Positions 19,759 through 30,100 are shown, counted from the stretch's first letter. The stretch is DNA of 64,000 nucleotides from Pseudomonas alkylphenolica (GCF_016009175.1 NZ_JADUCM010000010.1:102421-166420), one strand, 5' to 3'. Translations and numbers: made by a program. Notes: a model not told the origin generated them from the letters alone.

Positions 19759-21154
19759 TGAAATCCTCGCGGAAAACATCCAGACCTATCTGGAGCGCAA
19801 GGGGTTTGAAGTCACGGTGTGCCACAGCGCGGAGCAGGCACTGGAGCAGTTGCAGCAGGTTCAACCTGATGCGGTGCTGACCGACAACTCGCTGCCGGGC
19901 ATGAACGGTCATGAGCTGATCAAGGCCTTGGCAGTGCGTGCACCGGAGCTCAAGGTGATCATGATGACCGGTTACGGCAACGTCGAAGATGCCGTGCTGG
20001 CGATGAAGGAGGGCGCCTTTCACTACCTCACCAAACCGGTGGTACTGGCCGAGCTCAAGTTGACGCTGGAAAAGGCGCTGGCCACCGAGCGCCTGGAACG
20101 TACGCTGTCGTTCTATCAGGACCGAGAAGCGCAAAAGTCCGGAGGCCAGTCGCTGATTGGCGAGTCGCCGGCCATGCTGGGGCTCAAGCACACGCTCAAG
20201 CAATTGCTCGATGCCGAGCGGCGCATGGCCAGCGGTGACTTGCCGCCGGTGTTGGTGGAAGGTGAAACCGGTACCGGCAAGGAGCTGGTGGCCCGCGCCC
20301 TGCATTTTGACGGTGCGCGCGCAAAGGGGCCTTTTATCGAATTCAACTGCGCCTCGATTCCCGCCAACTTGCTCGAGGCCGAGCTGTTTGGTCACGAGAA
20401 GGGCGCGTTTACCGATGCCAAGGACCGTCGTGTCGGGCTGGTCGAAGCGGCCGATGGTGGCACGCTGTTTCTGGACGAAATCGGTGAAATGGACCTGATA
20501 CTGCAGGCCAAATTGCTCAAGTTGCTGGAAGACCGCACCATTCGCCGCATTGGTGCAGTGAAGGAACGCAAGGTTGACCTGCGCATCATCAGCGCAACGA
20601 ACTGCAACCTTGAACAGATGGTGCAACAGGGCAAGTTCCGTCGCGATCTGTTCTTTCGTTTGCGCATCATATCGATCAAGGTTCCCAGGCTGTATGCCCG
20701 GGGTGAAGACATCCTGCTGCTGGCGCGGCACTTCCTTGCCTTGCATGGCAAGCGTTATGGCAAGTCGCACCTTTACTTCAGTCCCGAGGCCGAGGAGTTG
20801 TTGCTCAATTACAGCTGGCCGGGCAACGTCCGCGAACTGCGCAACATGCTTGAGCAAACCGTGTTGCTGGCGCCGGTCGAGGAGATCGGTCCGCATCAGC
20901 TCAATGTCTGCATGAGCCTGGTCGATGAACCTTTCGATCCGCCCATGCCGATACCCCATGAACATCACGGCATGGGGGAGGTGCCGGGTACTACCAGCCT
21001 GCCGGAGGTGGAACGCGATATGGTGCGCAAGATGCTCGATCGCACCGACTGGAACGTCACCAAGTCTGCCCGCCTGCTGGGGTTGAGTCGTGACATGTTG
21101 CGCTACCGTATCGAGAAGCTCGGGCTGACCCGGCCGGACAAGCGTCAATGGTGA
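19727..21154 (+). CDS. NtrC-family sigma54 response regulator (MnxR-like)
   Basis: A 475-residue activator. The start at 19727 is chosen for the GGGAGGGG site before it. Receiver domain with Asp53 (VLTDNSLPG); AAA+ domain with Walker A GETGTGKE (about 179-186), the sigma54 contact loop GAFTDA (226-231, a variant of GAFTGA) and Walker B TLFLDEIGEM; Fis-type helix-turn-helix at the C-terminus (NVTKSARLLGLSRDMLRYRI). Such proteins hydrolyse ATP to open sigma54 promoters, and two good sigma54 promoters stand in this cluster, before the curlin operon and the oxidase. It overlaps the second kinase gene by 32 bp. The design fits MnxR of P. putida GB-1. The Asp in place of the second Gly of GAFTGA is also found in other working activators. 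Confidence 0.92.
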   Translation: MEQSILVVEDDEILAENIQTYLERKGFEVTVCHSAEQALEQLQQVQPDAVLTDNSLPGMNGHELIKALAVRAPELKVIMMTGYGNVEDAVLAMKEGAFHYLTKPVVLAELKLTLEKALATERLERTLSFYQDREAQKSGGQSLIGESPAMLGLKHTLKQLLDAERRMASGDLPPVLVEGETGTGKELVARALHFDGARAKGPFIEFNCASIPANLLEAELFGHEKGAFTDAKDRRVGLVEAADGGTLFLDEIGEMDLILQAKLLKLLEDRTIRRIGAVKERKVDLRIISATNCNLEQMVQQGKFRRDLFFRLRIISIKVPRLYARGEDILLLARHFLALHGKRYGKSHLYFSPEAEELLLNYSWPGNVRELRNMLEQTVLLAPVEEIGPHQLNVCMSLVDEPFDPPMPIPHEHHGMGEVPGTTSLPEVERDMVRKMLDRTDWNVTKSARLLGLSRDMLRYRIEKLGLTRPDKRQW

Positions 21155-21182
21155 TTGCGACCGCTGCGCTCTCGATCGCCGG

Positions 21183-21274
21183 CTGTAGGAGCGTGGCTTG
21201 CCCGAGAAAAACGATGACGCGGTGCATCAGGGGCCCCGCGGTGCCAGGTTCGCCGGCAAGCCTGGCTCCTACAG
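21183..21274. repeat. REPIN, 88-bp copy A
   Basis: Two inverted Pseudomonas REP units, CTGTAGGAGC...GCTCCTACAG, bounding an 88-bp element (21185-21272). In reverse complement it is nearly identical to the copies at 47235 and 61130. Its right arm supplies the TAG stop codon of the minus-strand gene ending at 21269. Confidence 0.85.
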
Positions 21275-22459
21275 GCCGCGCATGAAGAAACCGGCGACGT
21301 ATTTGCGGAAGGTGTCCAGGCTCTTGAAGTCGGCATAGCGCTTGAAGGTTTCGCCTTCGGGCTCCGGCCCCACCGGCCTGTCGGTCAGCGACACCGACAG
21401 GACCCGGTCCTGATTGGAACTCAGCACCAACGCATCCATGCCCTGGCCGCCGATGACCGGGCGGCGCATTATCACCCGCACGCCCTTGCTGGCCATCCAG
21501 TCGATCAGCGAAACGAGCATTTTCAAAGGTTCGCGCTCTTCATCGCGGAACACCGGGAACAGCTGCCCGCGCGACAGCACCGGTACGCTGGCAACATGAA
21601 TCAGCTCGTAAAAATGACTGCCCGCGCTGGTGGTCGAATAGATGGCCAGGGCGAGCAATGGCCCCGGGGTTTTGCTGCCGCCCCAGAGTAAATGGTGGCC
21701 CTGAAAGTCGAAGCCGTCTTCGTTGCGCCCGTTGTACACCTTGCGCGCCTTGATCTGGCTGACGCAATCGAGCATCAGGCCGTAACGGCGGTGGTTGCCA
21801 AAGGCACTGGAATCGCGCAGCCGGGCCTTGAGCATCATCATGTGCTTCATGTCCAGGCGGGTTTCCAGGTAGTTGCTGGCCGGTACCCGCTCGATCAAGG
21901 GGTAACGGCTGGCGACATTGCGCAGTTCGGCAAACTGCCCGGTCAGGTCCTTTTTCAGGTGGGTGGCATAAACGTTCAGGCCACTGGCTTCGATCAATGT
22001 CAGCAGCAAGGACAACAAGCGGTGCTGATCGCGAGCTTCGCCGCTGTCGATACGCGCCACGTCGTCACCAGGGACGGTACGGCGAAAGTCGCTGATCAGG
22101 CGCAGCGGCGTATCCGGCGGCAGCCACGCTGCCGGCAGGGTGTCGGCATCATCGGGCCGACCGGCCTCGCGCTCATCCTTGATGAAAGCGCAGTCTGGAG
22201 CGTGCTCGGCTGTGCCGGGGTTGTTCTTGAGGAACAGCGTGCCGGTGTTGCCATTGAGGTTGACGTTGAGAATCGGCATCGCCCGCGCCTGGCAGTCGCA
22301 GGCCAGCCAGTGCCCGGCAGCGCGGATCTTGATCAGTAGCTGATTGGCCTGCAACAAGCGTGGGCCGGTCAGCGTGCCTTGCGCAAAACCGCGCAGCAAC
22401 TCGTCTTCGCCCGGGGTAAGGGTGCGCACCAGCGCGGCGTTTTTCTCGATGATTCGCAT
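21269..22459 (-). CDS. Protein of unknown function, 396 residues
   Basis: I do not recognise this family. The start at 22459 (MRIIEKNAALV) has AAGGAT seven bases upstream; an ATG seven codons earlier has none. There is no signal peptide or membrane helix. A Cys-rich patch near residues 50-95 (CDCQARAMPILNV...HAPDC) could bind zinc, as in nuclease- or helicase-associated accessory proteins. The rest is mixed alpha/beta with HLLWGGSKTPGPLLALA and a C-terminal basic RRPVIGGQGMDALVLS segment. It is a single gene between a REPIN and a hairpin repeat. The stop codon CTG-TAG lies in the REPIN arm, so the original C-terminus may have been changed by insertion. Could be a DUF1173-type protein; low certainty. 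Confidence 0.6.
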   Translation of the reverse strand: MRIIEKNAALVRTLTPGEDELLRGFAQGTLTGPRLLQANQLLIKIRAAGHWLACDCQARAMPILNVNLNGNTGTLFLKNNPGTAEHAPDCAFIKDEREAGRPDDADTLPAAWLPPDTPLRLISDFRRTVPGDDVARIDSGEARDQHRLLSLLLTLIEASGLNVYATHLKKDLTGQFAELRNVASRYPLIERVPASNYLETRLDMKHMMMLKARLRDSSAFGNHRRYGLMLDCVSQIKARKVYNGRNEDGFDFQGHHLLWGGSKTPGPLLALAIYSTTSAGSHFYELIHVASVPVLSRGQLFPVFRDEEREPLKMLVSLIDWMASKGVRVIMRRPVIGGQGMDALVLSSNQDRVLSVSLTDRPVGPEPEGETFKRYADFKSLDTFRKYVAGFFMRGL

Positions 22460-22483
22460 GACAATCCTTGGCAACGGCACGTT

Positions 22484-22528
22484 ATAAGCTGCAAGTAACA
22501 GCGGTGTGCGCTCTTGCTTGCAGCTTAT
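22484..22528. repeat. 12-bp perfect inverted repeat, hairpin between genes
   Basis: ATAAGCTGCAAG and CTTGCAGCTTAT flank a 21-base loop, followed by a further partial copy (CTTGCAGCTTTA). It lies between the VOC gene stop (22555) and the start of the unknown gene (22459), so it may slow or end minus-strand transcription. There is no T-run. Confidence 0.5.
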
Positions 22529-22554
22529 CGCCGACAGCTTGCAGCTTTAGCCGC

Positions 22555-23019
22555 CTACGAGGCAAACATCCTGGCAGCACGGGCGCGTATTTCTTCCACC
22601 GACACGTCTTCAACATGGGAGGAGATAAACCAGAGGTTGCCAAAGGGGTCCTTCAGGGTGCCGCTACGGTCGCCGTAAAACTGGTTTTCAACTGCGCGCA
22701 GTTGTGTGCCACCGGCCTTGATGGCCTGGGCATACACCGCATCGACATCCTCGACATACAGGTGCAGGCCAATGGCGGCGCCGGGCAGTGACTGGCTGCT
22801 GGCCAGGCCGCCTTCCATGTCGCAGGGGTCGGCGAGCATGATCGATGAGGTGCCGATTTTCAGCTCGGCGTGGCCGATACGGCCATCCGGGCTTTCCAGG
22901 CGGAACATCTCGACCGCACCGAAGGCGGCCTTGTAGAACTCGATGGCTTTGCCGGCATCCTTGATGCCGAGGTAGGGGGTAATGCTGTGTTGCCCTTCGG
23001 GGATTGGTTTGACGGCCAT
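22555..23019 (-). CDS. VOC-superfamily (glyoxalase/PhnB-like) protein
   Basis: A 154-residue protein with the paired beta-alpha-beta-beta-beta units of the vicinal-oxygen-chelate fold: SITPYLGIKDAGKAIEFYKA and the matching LHLYVEDVDAVYAQAIKAGG, ending in the typical DRSGTLKDPFGNLWFIS. PhnB-like members often have unknown activity; glyoxalases, bleomycin-binding proteins and dioxygenases share the fold. Metal ligands of glyoxalase I are not clearly conserved, so no reaction is assigned. It has a strong AAGGAGG site and is monocistronic, between the GapN-type gene and the unknown protein. Confidence 0.82.
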   Translation of the reverse strand: MAVKPIPEGQHSITPYLGIKDAGKAIEFYKAAFGAVEMFRLESPDGRIGHAELKIGTSSIMLADPCDMEGGLASSQSLPGAAIGLHLYVEDVDAVYAQAIKAGGTQLRAVENQFYGDRSGTLKDPFGNLWFISSHVEDVSVEEIRARAARMFAS

Positions 23020-23127
23020 TTTGTAGATCCTCCTTAGCGCGCCGCAGGGTGAATGGCGCGAAACTGTATATTTGTACAGTTTCGGCCATTGGGCAAATCA
23101 AAATCGGCGGCGCTGGACGGACGGCAG

Positions 23128-24747
23128 TCAGAAGATGTAATCGGTCGTCAGGAAGCTGGAATCACGGTTGCGGATGATGTCGCTGATCAGCTGCTTGTTG
23201 CTGTCCTGGAACTTGGTCGCGACCAGGGTGCGGATCGAAAACACCCGCAAGGCATCATGCACCGACAAGGTCCCTTCAGCCGAGTTCTTGCGGCCGTTGA
23301 ACGGGTAGGTGTCCGGGCCACGCTGGCACTGGGCGTTGAGGTTGATGCGGCCGACCTGGTTGGCAAAGGTGTCGACCAGGCGCCCGACCTCGGCCGGGTT
23401 GGTGCCGAAGATGCTCAGTTGCTGGCCAAAGTCGGAGTCGAGCACGTAGTCGATGACTGTCTGCAGGTCGGAATACGGCACCACTGGTACCACCGGGCCG
23501 AACTGCTCTTCCTGGTACACACGCATCTGCGCGCTGACCGGGTACAGCAACGCCGGGTAGAAGAATGAACCGCGGCTGCTGCCGCCGCCGTCGTTGAGCA
23601 CCTGCGCACCTTTTTCCACGGCGTCGGCGACCAGGCCATTGAGGTAGTCGATTTTACCGGCTTCCGGCAGCGGGGTCAGGCTCACCCCGGGCTCCCAGGG
23701 CATGCCCGGCTTGAGTGCGGCGAGCTTGCGCTGGAATTTCTCGAGAAAGCTGTCCACCACGGCCTCATGCACGAAGAGAATCTTCAGCGCCGTGCAGCGC
23801 TGACCATTGAACGACAGCGCGCCGGTGACGGCCTCGTTGACGGCATTGTCCAGATCGACTTCAGGCAGCACGATCCCGGGGTTCTTGGCATCCAGGCCAA
23901 GGGCTGCGCGCAGGCGGTGCGGGCGCGGGTGGAGTTTTTTCAGGTCGCTGGCGGCCTTGTTGGTGCCGATAAAGGCGAACACATCGATCTTGCCACTGGC
24001 CATCAATGCGCTGACGGTTTCGCGGCCGCGGCCATAGATGACGTTGATCACCCCGGCCGGGAAGCTGTCGCGGAAGGCTTCGAGCAACGGGCGAATCAGC
24101 AGGACACCGAACTTGGCCGGTTTGAACACCACCGTATTACCCATGATCAGCGCCGGAATCAGGGTGGTGAAGGTCTCGTTCAGCGGGTAGTTGTAAGGAC
24201 CCATGCACAGCGCCACGCCCAGTGGTGCGCGACGGATCTGGCCGAGGGTGTCCTGTTCCAGTTCGAAGCGGCTGGAGCGCCGGTCGAGTTCCTTGAGGGC
24301 GTTGATGGTGTCGACGATGTAGTCGCAGGTGCGGTCGAACTCCTTTTCGGAGTCCTTGAGGTTCTTGCCGATTTCCCACATCAGGAGCTTGACCACGGCC
24401 TCACGCTGCTCGCGCATCTTGCCCAGGAAGGTCTCGACATGGCGGATGCGCTCGGCCACGCGCATCGTTGGCCAGGCACCGCGGCCTTTGTCGTAGGCAT
24501 GTACGGCCGCATCCAGGGCAGTCAGGGCGGTGTCGGCATCCAGCAACGGGGTGCTACCGAGAGTGACCTGGCGCTCCTCGTCGTCCTCTTTGAGCCACAC
24601 CGGGCTGCGTACGGTAGCCAACGGGCCATCCCAGCGCTGCAACTGACCGTTCACCAGGTACTCGCGTTGCACCAGCGGCTCGCCCAGGCGGTAGGCCTGG
24701 GGAATCTCGGCGGCAGTGGGAAACAGCGTATCGAGCAGACGGTCCAT
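23128..24747 (-). CDS. gapN: NADP-dependent glyceraldehyde-3-phosphate dehydrogenase-type ALDH
   Basis: A 539-residue member of the aldehyde dehydrogenase superfamily, of the kind annotated in Pseudomonas as non-phosphorylating NADP-dependent GAPDH (GapN), which oxidises glyceraldehyde 3-phosphate directly to 3-phosphoglycerate with NADPH formation. Seen: nucleotide-binding segment ALCMGPYNYPLNETFTTLIP, catalytic Cys318 (FNGQRCTALK) and the late NPF-like EEQFGPVVPVVPY. Where ALDHs have LELGGK, this protein has LGLDAK, so the general-base Glu is replaced by Gly284. It is longer than ordinary ALDHs (about 480-500). Monocistronic, with a perfect Cra/FruR-type operator 31 bp upstream, which fits a role in central carbon metabolism. 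The substrate is inferred from family naming only. Confidence 0.78.
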   Translation of the reverse strand: MDRLLDTLFPTAAEIPQAYRLGEPLVQREYLVNGQLQRWDGPLATVRSPVWLKEDDEERQVTLGSTPLLDADTALTALDAAVHAYDKGRGAWPTMRVAERIRHVETFLGKMREQREAVVKLLMWEIGKNLKDSEKEFDRTCDYIVDTINALKELDRRSSRFELEQDTLGQIRRAPLGVALCMGPYNYPLNETFTTLIPALIMGNTVVFKPAKFGVLLIRPLLEAFRDSFPAGVINVIYGRGRETVSALMASGKIDVFAFIGTNKAASDLKKLHPRPHRLRAALGLDAKNPGIVLPEVDLDNAVNEAVTGALSFNGQRCTALKILFVHEAVVDSFLEKFQRKLAALKPGMPWEPGVSLTPLPEAGKIDYLNGLVADAVEKGAQVLNDGGGSSRGSFFYPALLYPVSAQMRVYQEEQFGPVVPVVPYSDLQTVIDYVLDSDFGQQLSIFGTNPAEVGRLVDTFANQVGRINLNAQCQRGPDTYPFNGRKNSAEGTLSVHDALRVFSIRTLVATKFQDSNKQLISDIIRNRDSSFLTTDYIF

Positions 24748-24777
24748 GGGCGCAGCACCTCTTTTTACTAGAATGGG

Positions 24778-24789
24778 TGAAACGTTTCA
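24778..24789. promoter_or_regulatory. Cra/FruR-type operator TGAAACGTTTCA
   Basis: A perfect 12-bp palindrome identical to the consensus operator of the fructose repressor Cra/FruR and close to the site reported for P. putida Cra (TTAAACGTTTCA). It stands 31 bp before the GapN-type start codon and about 99 bp before the divergent GGDEF-EAL gene, so it could affect either; the distance favours gapN. Confidence 0.65.
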
Positions 24790-24887
24790 GTTCGAGCATA
24801 ACGCCAGTGCATTAAAAAAATCCAGCGTCGCTCAACATTGCGCCGATGGCGCCGATAAAACATTAATTCGATGTGAATAACGGACCC

Positions 24888-27143
24888 ATGAGCACAAGAA
24901 TCCTCGCACTCGATGACAAACGGGTTTTGCCAACGGCCCTGGGTAACACCCTCAATCGTCTGTTGCCCATCGGTTTTGCGTTGATCGGCATCAGTTTGTC
25001 GGTGGTTCTTGGGCGTATGGATGTCCAGCGTCAGGAAAGCGAACTGGTGGCCAACGCCGGTGTGCGATTGTCTGGCGTGCGTGCCGCCCTCGAGGCCCAG
25101 TTGCGTTCAGCCTTCGGCGAGACCGAAGGCATCGCGCAACTGATCAGTGCCGACGGCCAGATCAGCGTCGAGCACTTTCATGACATGGCTCGCCAGGCCA
25201 TCGCCTCGGTACCGCATATCCGCCACATTTCAGTGGCTCCGGGCGATGTGATCGCCGATGTCTATCCACTGCAGGGCAATCAAAGCGTAGTCGGTATCGA
25301 CTATCGTCATCTGCCAGACCAGTACCCGATGTTGCAGCGTGCCCGCGACAACCACCGTGCGGTACTGGCCGGGCCGCTTCAGCTGTATCAGGGTGGTCGC
25401 GCCCTGGTCTACCGGCGCCCGGTGTTTCTCAAGGGACACAAGGGCGTATCGCTGTACTGGGGCAATGTCTCGATTGTGGCAGACATCGACCGTTTGCTCG
25501 GCACGGCAGGACTGGACCTGGACCCGGGATTCGAATTTGCCTTGCGCGGTGCCGACGGCCAAGGTTCGGTCGGGGCGATGATCTGGGGCGACCCCAAGCT
25601 GTTTGAGCAGCAGCCGGCCACCGTCAACGTCGACGTACCCGGTGGGCTCTGGCAACTGGCGGCAAGCCCGCTGGGGGGCTGGCCTAGCCTGAGCCTGTTC
25701 ACCTCGCCGCTGTTCCTGTTCGCCTTGACCTGTACCGGGTTGTTCAGCGTATTCGTGGCGCAACTCAATCGCAGCAACCACCTGATCAAACTGCGCAACC
25801 GCGAGCTCAAGCAATCGCAAACGCAGTTGCAGCGCCTGGCGCACTACGACGCGATCACCGGTTTGCCGAACCGTTTGCTGTTCGCCCAACACCTGCACAC
25901 CGCCATTGGCCGGGGCGAGCGCCTCGCTGTGCTGGTGCTGGACATCGACGGTTTCAAACAGGTCAACGACAGCCTCGGCCACCCGATGGGCGACCTGTTG
26001 CTGCAACAGGCCACCGCGCGCTTCATGCAGATCGTTGATGGCCAGGACAGCCTGTGCCGGTTGGGCGGCGACGAATTCGCCTTTTTGCTCAGCGGTACCG
26101 AGCAGGGCTGTATTGATCGGGTTCAGGGCCTGTTGCAAACACTGCAGCAACCGTTCGACCTCAAAGGTAACGCCGTACTGGTTACCGGCAGCATCGGCCT
26201 GGCCTGGTGCCCTGAGCACGGTGACAGCGGAGACCGTCTGTTGCGCCACGCCGACACGGCCATGTATGCAGCCAAAGAAAGTGGTCGCAACGCCTGGCGG
26301 CTGTATCACCCGGACATGACCCAGCGCTTGCAGGCGCGCCTGGGCCTGGAACTGAACCTGCGCCGGGCGTTGAAACACAACGAGTTCGAGCTCTGGTACC
26401 AGCCCAAGATCGACCTGTTCAGCGGTCGCCTGGAGGGCGCCGAGGCGCTGTTGCGCTGGCGCGATCCCGAGCATGGGCTGGTGTCCCCGGCACAGTTCAT
26501 CCCGTTGGCCGAGCGTACCGGGCTGATCATTCCGCTGGGTGAAAAGGTGCTGGAACTCGCCTGCGCCCAGATTGCCGCCTGGCGTGCGGCTGACTGCCTG
26601 CCGGGGCCGGTGGCGATCAACGTGGCAGCCTTGCAGATCGAGCGCAGCGATTATGTCGCCAGCCTGTCGCGCAGCCTCAAGCGCTACGACTTGCCACCCA
26701 CCTTGCTTGAGGTGGAGATCACCGAAAGCCTGCTGATGGAAAGTCAGCAACAAGCCTGCGCCGTGCTGGCTCAATTGCAGGCCATGGGTGTGGTGACGGC
26801 GGTGGATGACTTCGGTACCGGTTATTCCTCACTGGCCTACCTCAAGTCGTTGCCCATCGACCATCTGAAAATCGACCGTGCCTTCATCAAGGACCTGCCC
26901 GAAGATGATGACGCCATGGCCATAACCCGGGCGATTATCGACCTTGGCCATGCCTTGGGCTTCCGGATTACTGCCGAGGGCATCGAGACCCAGGCCCAGT
27001 ACGACTACCTGCGCAATGCCGGTTGCGATCAGGGTCAGGGCTTTTTGATGGCACGGCCGATGCCGGCGGCCGAGTTGCAGCAGTGGATGGCGCAGAACCC
27101 GCAAAGGCACCGCTTGCCGGTGCCCTGGCAAACGGTGCCTTAG
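24888..27143 (+). CDS. CHASE-GGDEF-EAL membrane c-di-GMP enzyme
   Basis: A 751-residue bifunctional-type protein. N-terminal membrane helix (about 23-42), periplasmic CHASE sensor domain (about 60-250), second membrane helix (about 278-300), GGDEF domain with intact GGDEF at 393-397, and EAL domain with E519-A-L, DDFGTGYSS and the EGIE motif. The inhibitory RxxD site before GGDEF is absent (DGQD instead). All main EAL catalytic motifs are present, so phosphodiesterase activity is likely; cyclase activity is possible. The ATG at 24888 is preferred over an in-frame GTG 15 bases upstream, though neither has a strong ribosome-binding site. It is divergent from the GapN-type gene and convergent with the large LRR gene. 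Confidence 0.88.
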   Translation: MSTRILALDDKRVLPTALGNTLNRLLPIGFALIGISLSVVLGRMDVQRQESELVANAGVRLSGVRAALEAQLRSAFGETEGIAQLISADGQISVEHFHDMARQAIASVPHIRHISVAPGDVIADVYPLQGNQSVVGIDYRHLPDQYPMLQRARDNHRAVLAGPLQLYQGGRALVYRRPVFLKGHKGVSLYWGNVSIVADIDRLLGTAGLDLDPGFEFALRGADGQGSVGAMIWGDPKLFEQQPATVNVDVPGGLWQLAASPLGGWPSLSLFTSPLFLFALTCTGLFSVFVAQLNRSNHLIKLRNRELKQSQTQLQRLAHYDAITGLPNRLLFAQHLHTAIGRGERLAVLVLDIDGFKQVNDSLGHPMGDLLLQQATARFMQIVDGQDSLCRLGGDEFAFLLSGTEQGCIDRVQGLLQTLQQPFDLKGNAVLVTGSIGLAWCPEHGDSGDRLLRHADTAMYAAKESGRNAWRLYHPDMTQRLQARLGLELNLRRALKHNEFELWYQPKIDLFSGRLEGAEALLRWRDPEHGLVSPAQFIPLAERTGLIIPLGEKVLELACAQIAAWRAADCLPGPVAINVAALQIERSDYVASLSRSLKRYDLPPTLLEVEITESLLMESQQQACAVLAQLQAMGVVTAVDDFGTGYSSLAYLKSLPIDHLKIDRAFIKDLPEDDDAMAITRAIIDLGHALGFRITAEGIETQAQYDYLRNAGCDQGQGFLMARPMPAAELQQWMAQNPQRHRLPVPWQTVP

Positions 27144-27149
27144 CCATGC

Positions 27150-30100
27150 TCAGAGCGGCAGTTCGAACAGCGCTCCGGCAGGTCGGCTCAGGGCCAGCCG
27201 ACGAAACACCGGGTCATTGACGAACAGGTCGATACGCGCCCAGAAGCCGGCTCTCGCTTGCTGCGGGTCGGTCAGAAAAGGTTCGCCATTGAGAAGCTCA
27301 CGCAGATCCCGGCGGTACTGCAGGGGTAACTGGCGCCACAGGTCCATCTGTGTCGGCGTGGCCGCTTCGAGCAATTCTTCATAGTCGCCATCGTCGACCA
27401 GCAGGTCGACGCCGAACCTTGTGTAGTAATCATCTATCTGCCTTCGGATTCCGGCGCCAAGCCAGTCGCTTTCAAGGCGCATGACTACAGCGTTGGCGGT
27501 AGGCAGGGTGAAACCGGGCGGCAGGTGGGTGAACTGGTTGTCCGACAGGTCCAGGCTGATGGGATCGCGAATGTCTGCCAGGCCCAGAGGCAGTTCGCTC
27601 AGGCTGCAGTTGTGCATGAACAGTGCGCGCAGATGCGGGAACGCCGGACTAGAAAGGTTGGGTGATCGCAGCAGCGGGTTATCTGACAGGTCCAGAATGC
27701 GCAGCTGGGTGAAGCGTTCCAGGCTCGCCTGGGCGTTGTCGTCCCAGGTGATACGGTTGCCGTCCATATCCAACCATTGCAGATTGCGAGGATTGGCCAG
27801 CTGGGGTAGGCGGTCGAACCGGCAATCGACAAGACGCAGGTTCTCCAGGTGCGGGCAGCGCGCAAACAAGGCATCGGGCAATTGGTTCAGTGCACGGTTG
27901 CCGTCAAGGACCAGGCGCTTCACCGACGGGAACTGGTTGAGCTGGGCAAGGCTGCTCAGGTCCTGGTTCTCCAGTTCCAGATTGGACAGGTCCAGGCCTA
28001 GCACCCGCTCACCGTTTTCCAGTTGCAGAGCGGGTGTTTGCCGCCAGGCGTTGATGACGCGTTGAATCGCCCGTTCACGGCGCGGTACCCCACGGGCCCA
28101 GGTGGCGAGTTCTGCGCGCAGGTCTTCCAGAGCCCGCTCACGGACCAGGATTTCGCGTTCTGCACTGTTCAAGCGCCTGCGCCAGTCTGCCAGCAGGTCC
28201 TCGATCTGCTCGTCGCTAATGTACGGGTAGAGCCGTCGCAGGCGAGCGGCAAGCGAGGTGCGAAACGGCGAAGGCGGTGCCAGAGGCTCCAGCGGTGCAC
28301 CGCCGCGCAAGCCTATTTTGCGGGAGGCGGATTGAGCCTGTGTGCCCCAATGCCCGGGTGACCACACATGGCGACTGCGTTGCGCTTCGGTCAATACCTG
28401 GCTACGCAGCGTCTTTGCGCCTGCATCGCCGACCCATGCCGGCTGCGTCGTTTTCGGCAAAACGTCAACGATTGCCCGCAAGGGATCGCTTTTCTGACGG
28501 CCAGCCACCGGTCGTTCACCGCGGAAGGCTTCATAGCCTTGGCTGGATTTGAGTACGAGCCGTCGTGTACCCGCCGACACCTCGCCCAGTGCCGCCAGCA
28601 ATGGGCCGTCCGGGCTGGCCTCACGCAGCTCCAGGCGCAGGTCGCCAGGCCACTCTGGCAAGCGCTCGAGGCAGGCAAACAGCAGGCGGTCGCTGTCGGC
28701 ACTGGCAAATTGTGGTTGGTACAGACCTTCCAGGGCGCGCACTCGCGGTAGCTCGGCGTTCACCTGTTCGGCTTGAGCGCGTAGCCAGGCGGGCAGTGTA
28801 CCTCGGTCGGTCCAGGCATTCAGTTTTTCCTCCGACAGGCGCCCGAGCAAGCGTCGCGCCAGCGGCGTGGAGAGTCGGGGGAAGTCGGCACACAGGCGCT
28901 GTTCCGCGGCGCTGGCAGCAGTGCCTGCGTACGCGCGTTCCAGTGCAGTACCTGTCAGCTCAGGCAGCTGGCGCGCCAATGTCAGGCGCTCCAGGGTATC
29001 GAGGAGCAGTGGCGGCGTTGCTTCGCCGCTCAGGTAAATCGCCTGCAGCTGTGCGCGGGTGGCTCCGCTGATGGCCATGGCTTCGCGCAGCGTGGTGTCG
29101 TCCAATTGGCCAAGGTGCTGACTAAGGCGACGCAGCAACTGGTCCTCGCCCCAGCGCTGCGGCTCCTCGAGTTGCAAGCGCCAGGCGCCGTCGCCATTGT
29201 GCTCCAGCAGTGGCTGGTAGGCGTTTGGCTGATCCGGATGGACAATGCGCCAGCGCTGAAGCGTAACGTCCAGCTGCTGCTCGTAAAGTGTGCCATCCAG
29301 GCGGATGAAACAACGGCCTTGATAGATGAACTGGCCCTGGGCGTTGGGTTCCAGTGCGTTGGGTAATACTTGCGCACTGCGGTAAGGCGCCAGCTCAGGG
29401 CGCCATAAGCGCAGGCTGCCATCGGCCCGCGTGATGGGCTCCAGTTCCTCCATCAGCGGGCTGCTGACGAGTTTACCGACGCCCTTGCCAGCCACATGCA
29501 AGCCAGCAATCAGTGCCAGGTTGAGGCCCACATTCTTGGCGTGTGCCAACGCCTCATGGCGATCGCCGATACGCCAGGCTTCGTAGCCCTCGAACACCTC
29601 GTCAAGCAATTGGTAGGCGGTGACAGCCAGCATCAACGCGCCGATCTCCGGCACAAACAATCCGGCCACCATCAATGTGTCGAAGCCAGCACTTTCCCAG
29701 TGCGCCAGGCGTTGACGGCGTGCTTTTTCGTCGGCGTCGGCGGTGGGCACAGCCAACTGGCGTGCCTCGGCTTTTAGCCGCGCCACCTGCTGGTTGTGGT
29801 GAAAGCTGAACAGCGGTGCGTCAATCACCCGTAATTCCAGGTGCAGATCCGCACCTTCACGCAACGGCCAGCGCTGGTCGGCCGGGGCACCGCCTGTGGC
29901 GTCAAGGTTTTGCTGCAGGCGGGAGAGAAAAGCGGGTCGCAGGTCGTGCGCCAGGTAGCTGCTCACGCGTTGACGCAAGGCCGGGTCGAGCAAGTCCTGA
30001 CACAGCTGCCGGTGAAGCTGAGCCAGATCGGGAAACTGGCGCAACGCCGCTGTATGTCCTGGCAGGTGCAGCAACAGGCCGGCAGTATCGGTGTCGATGA

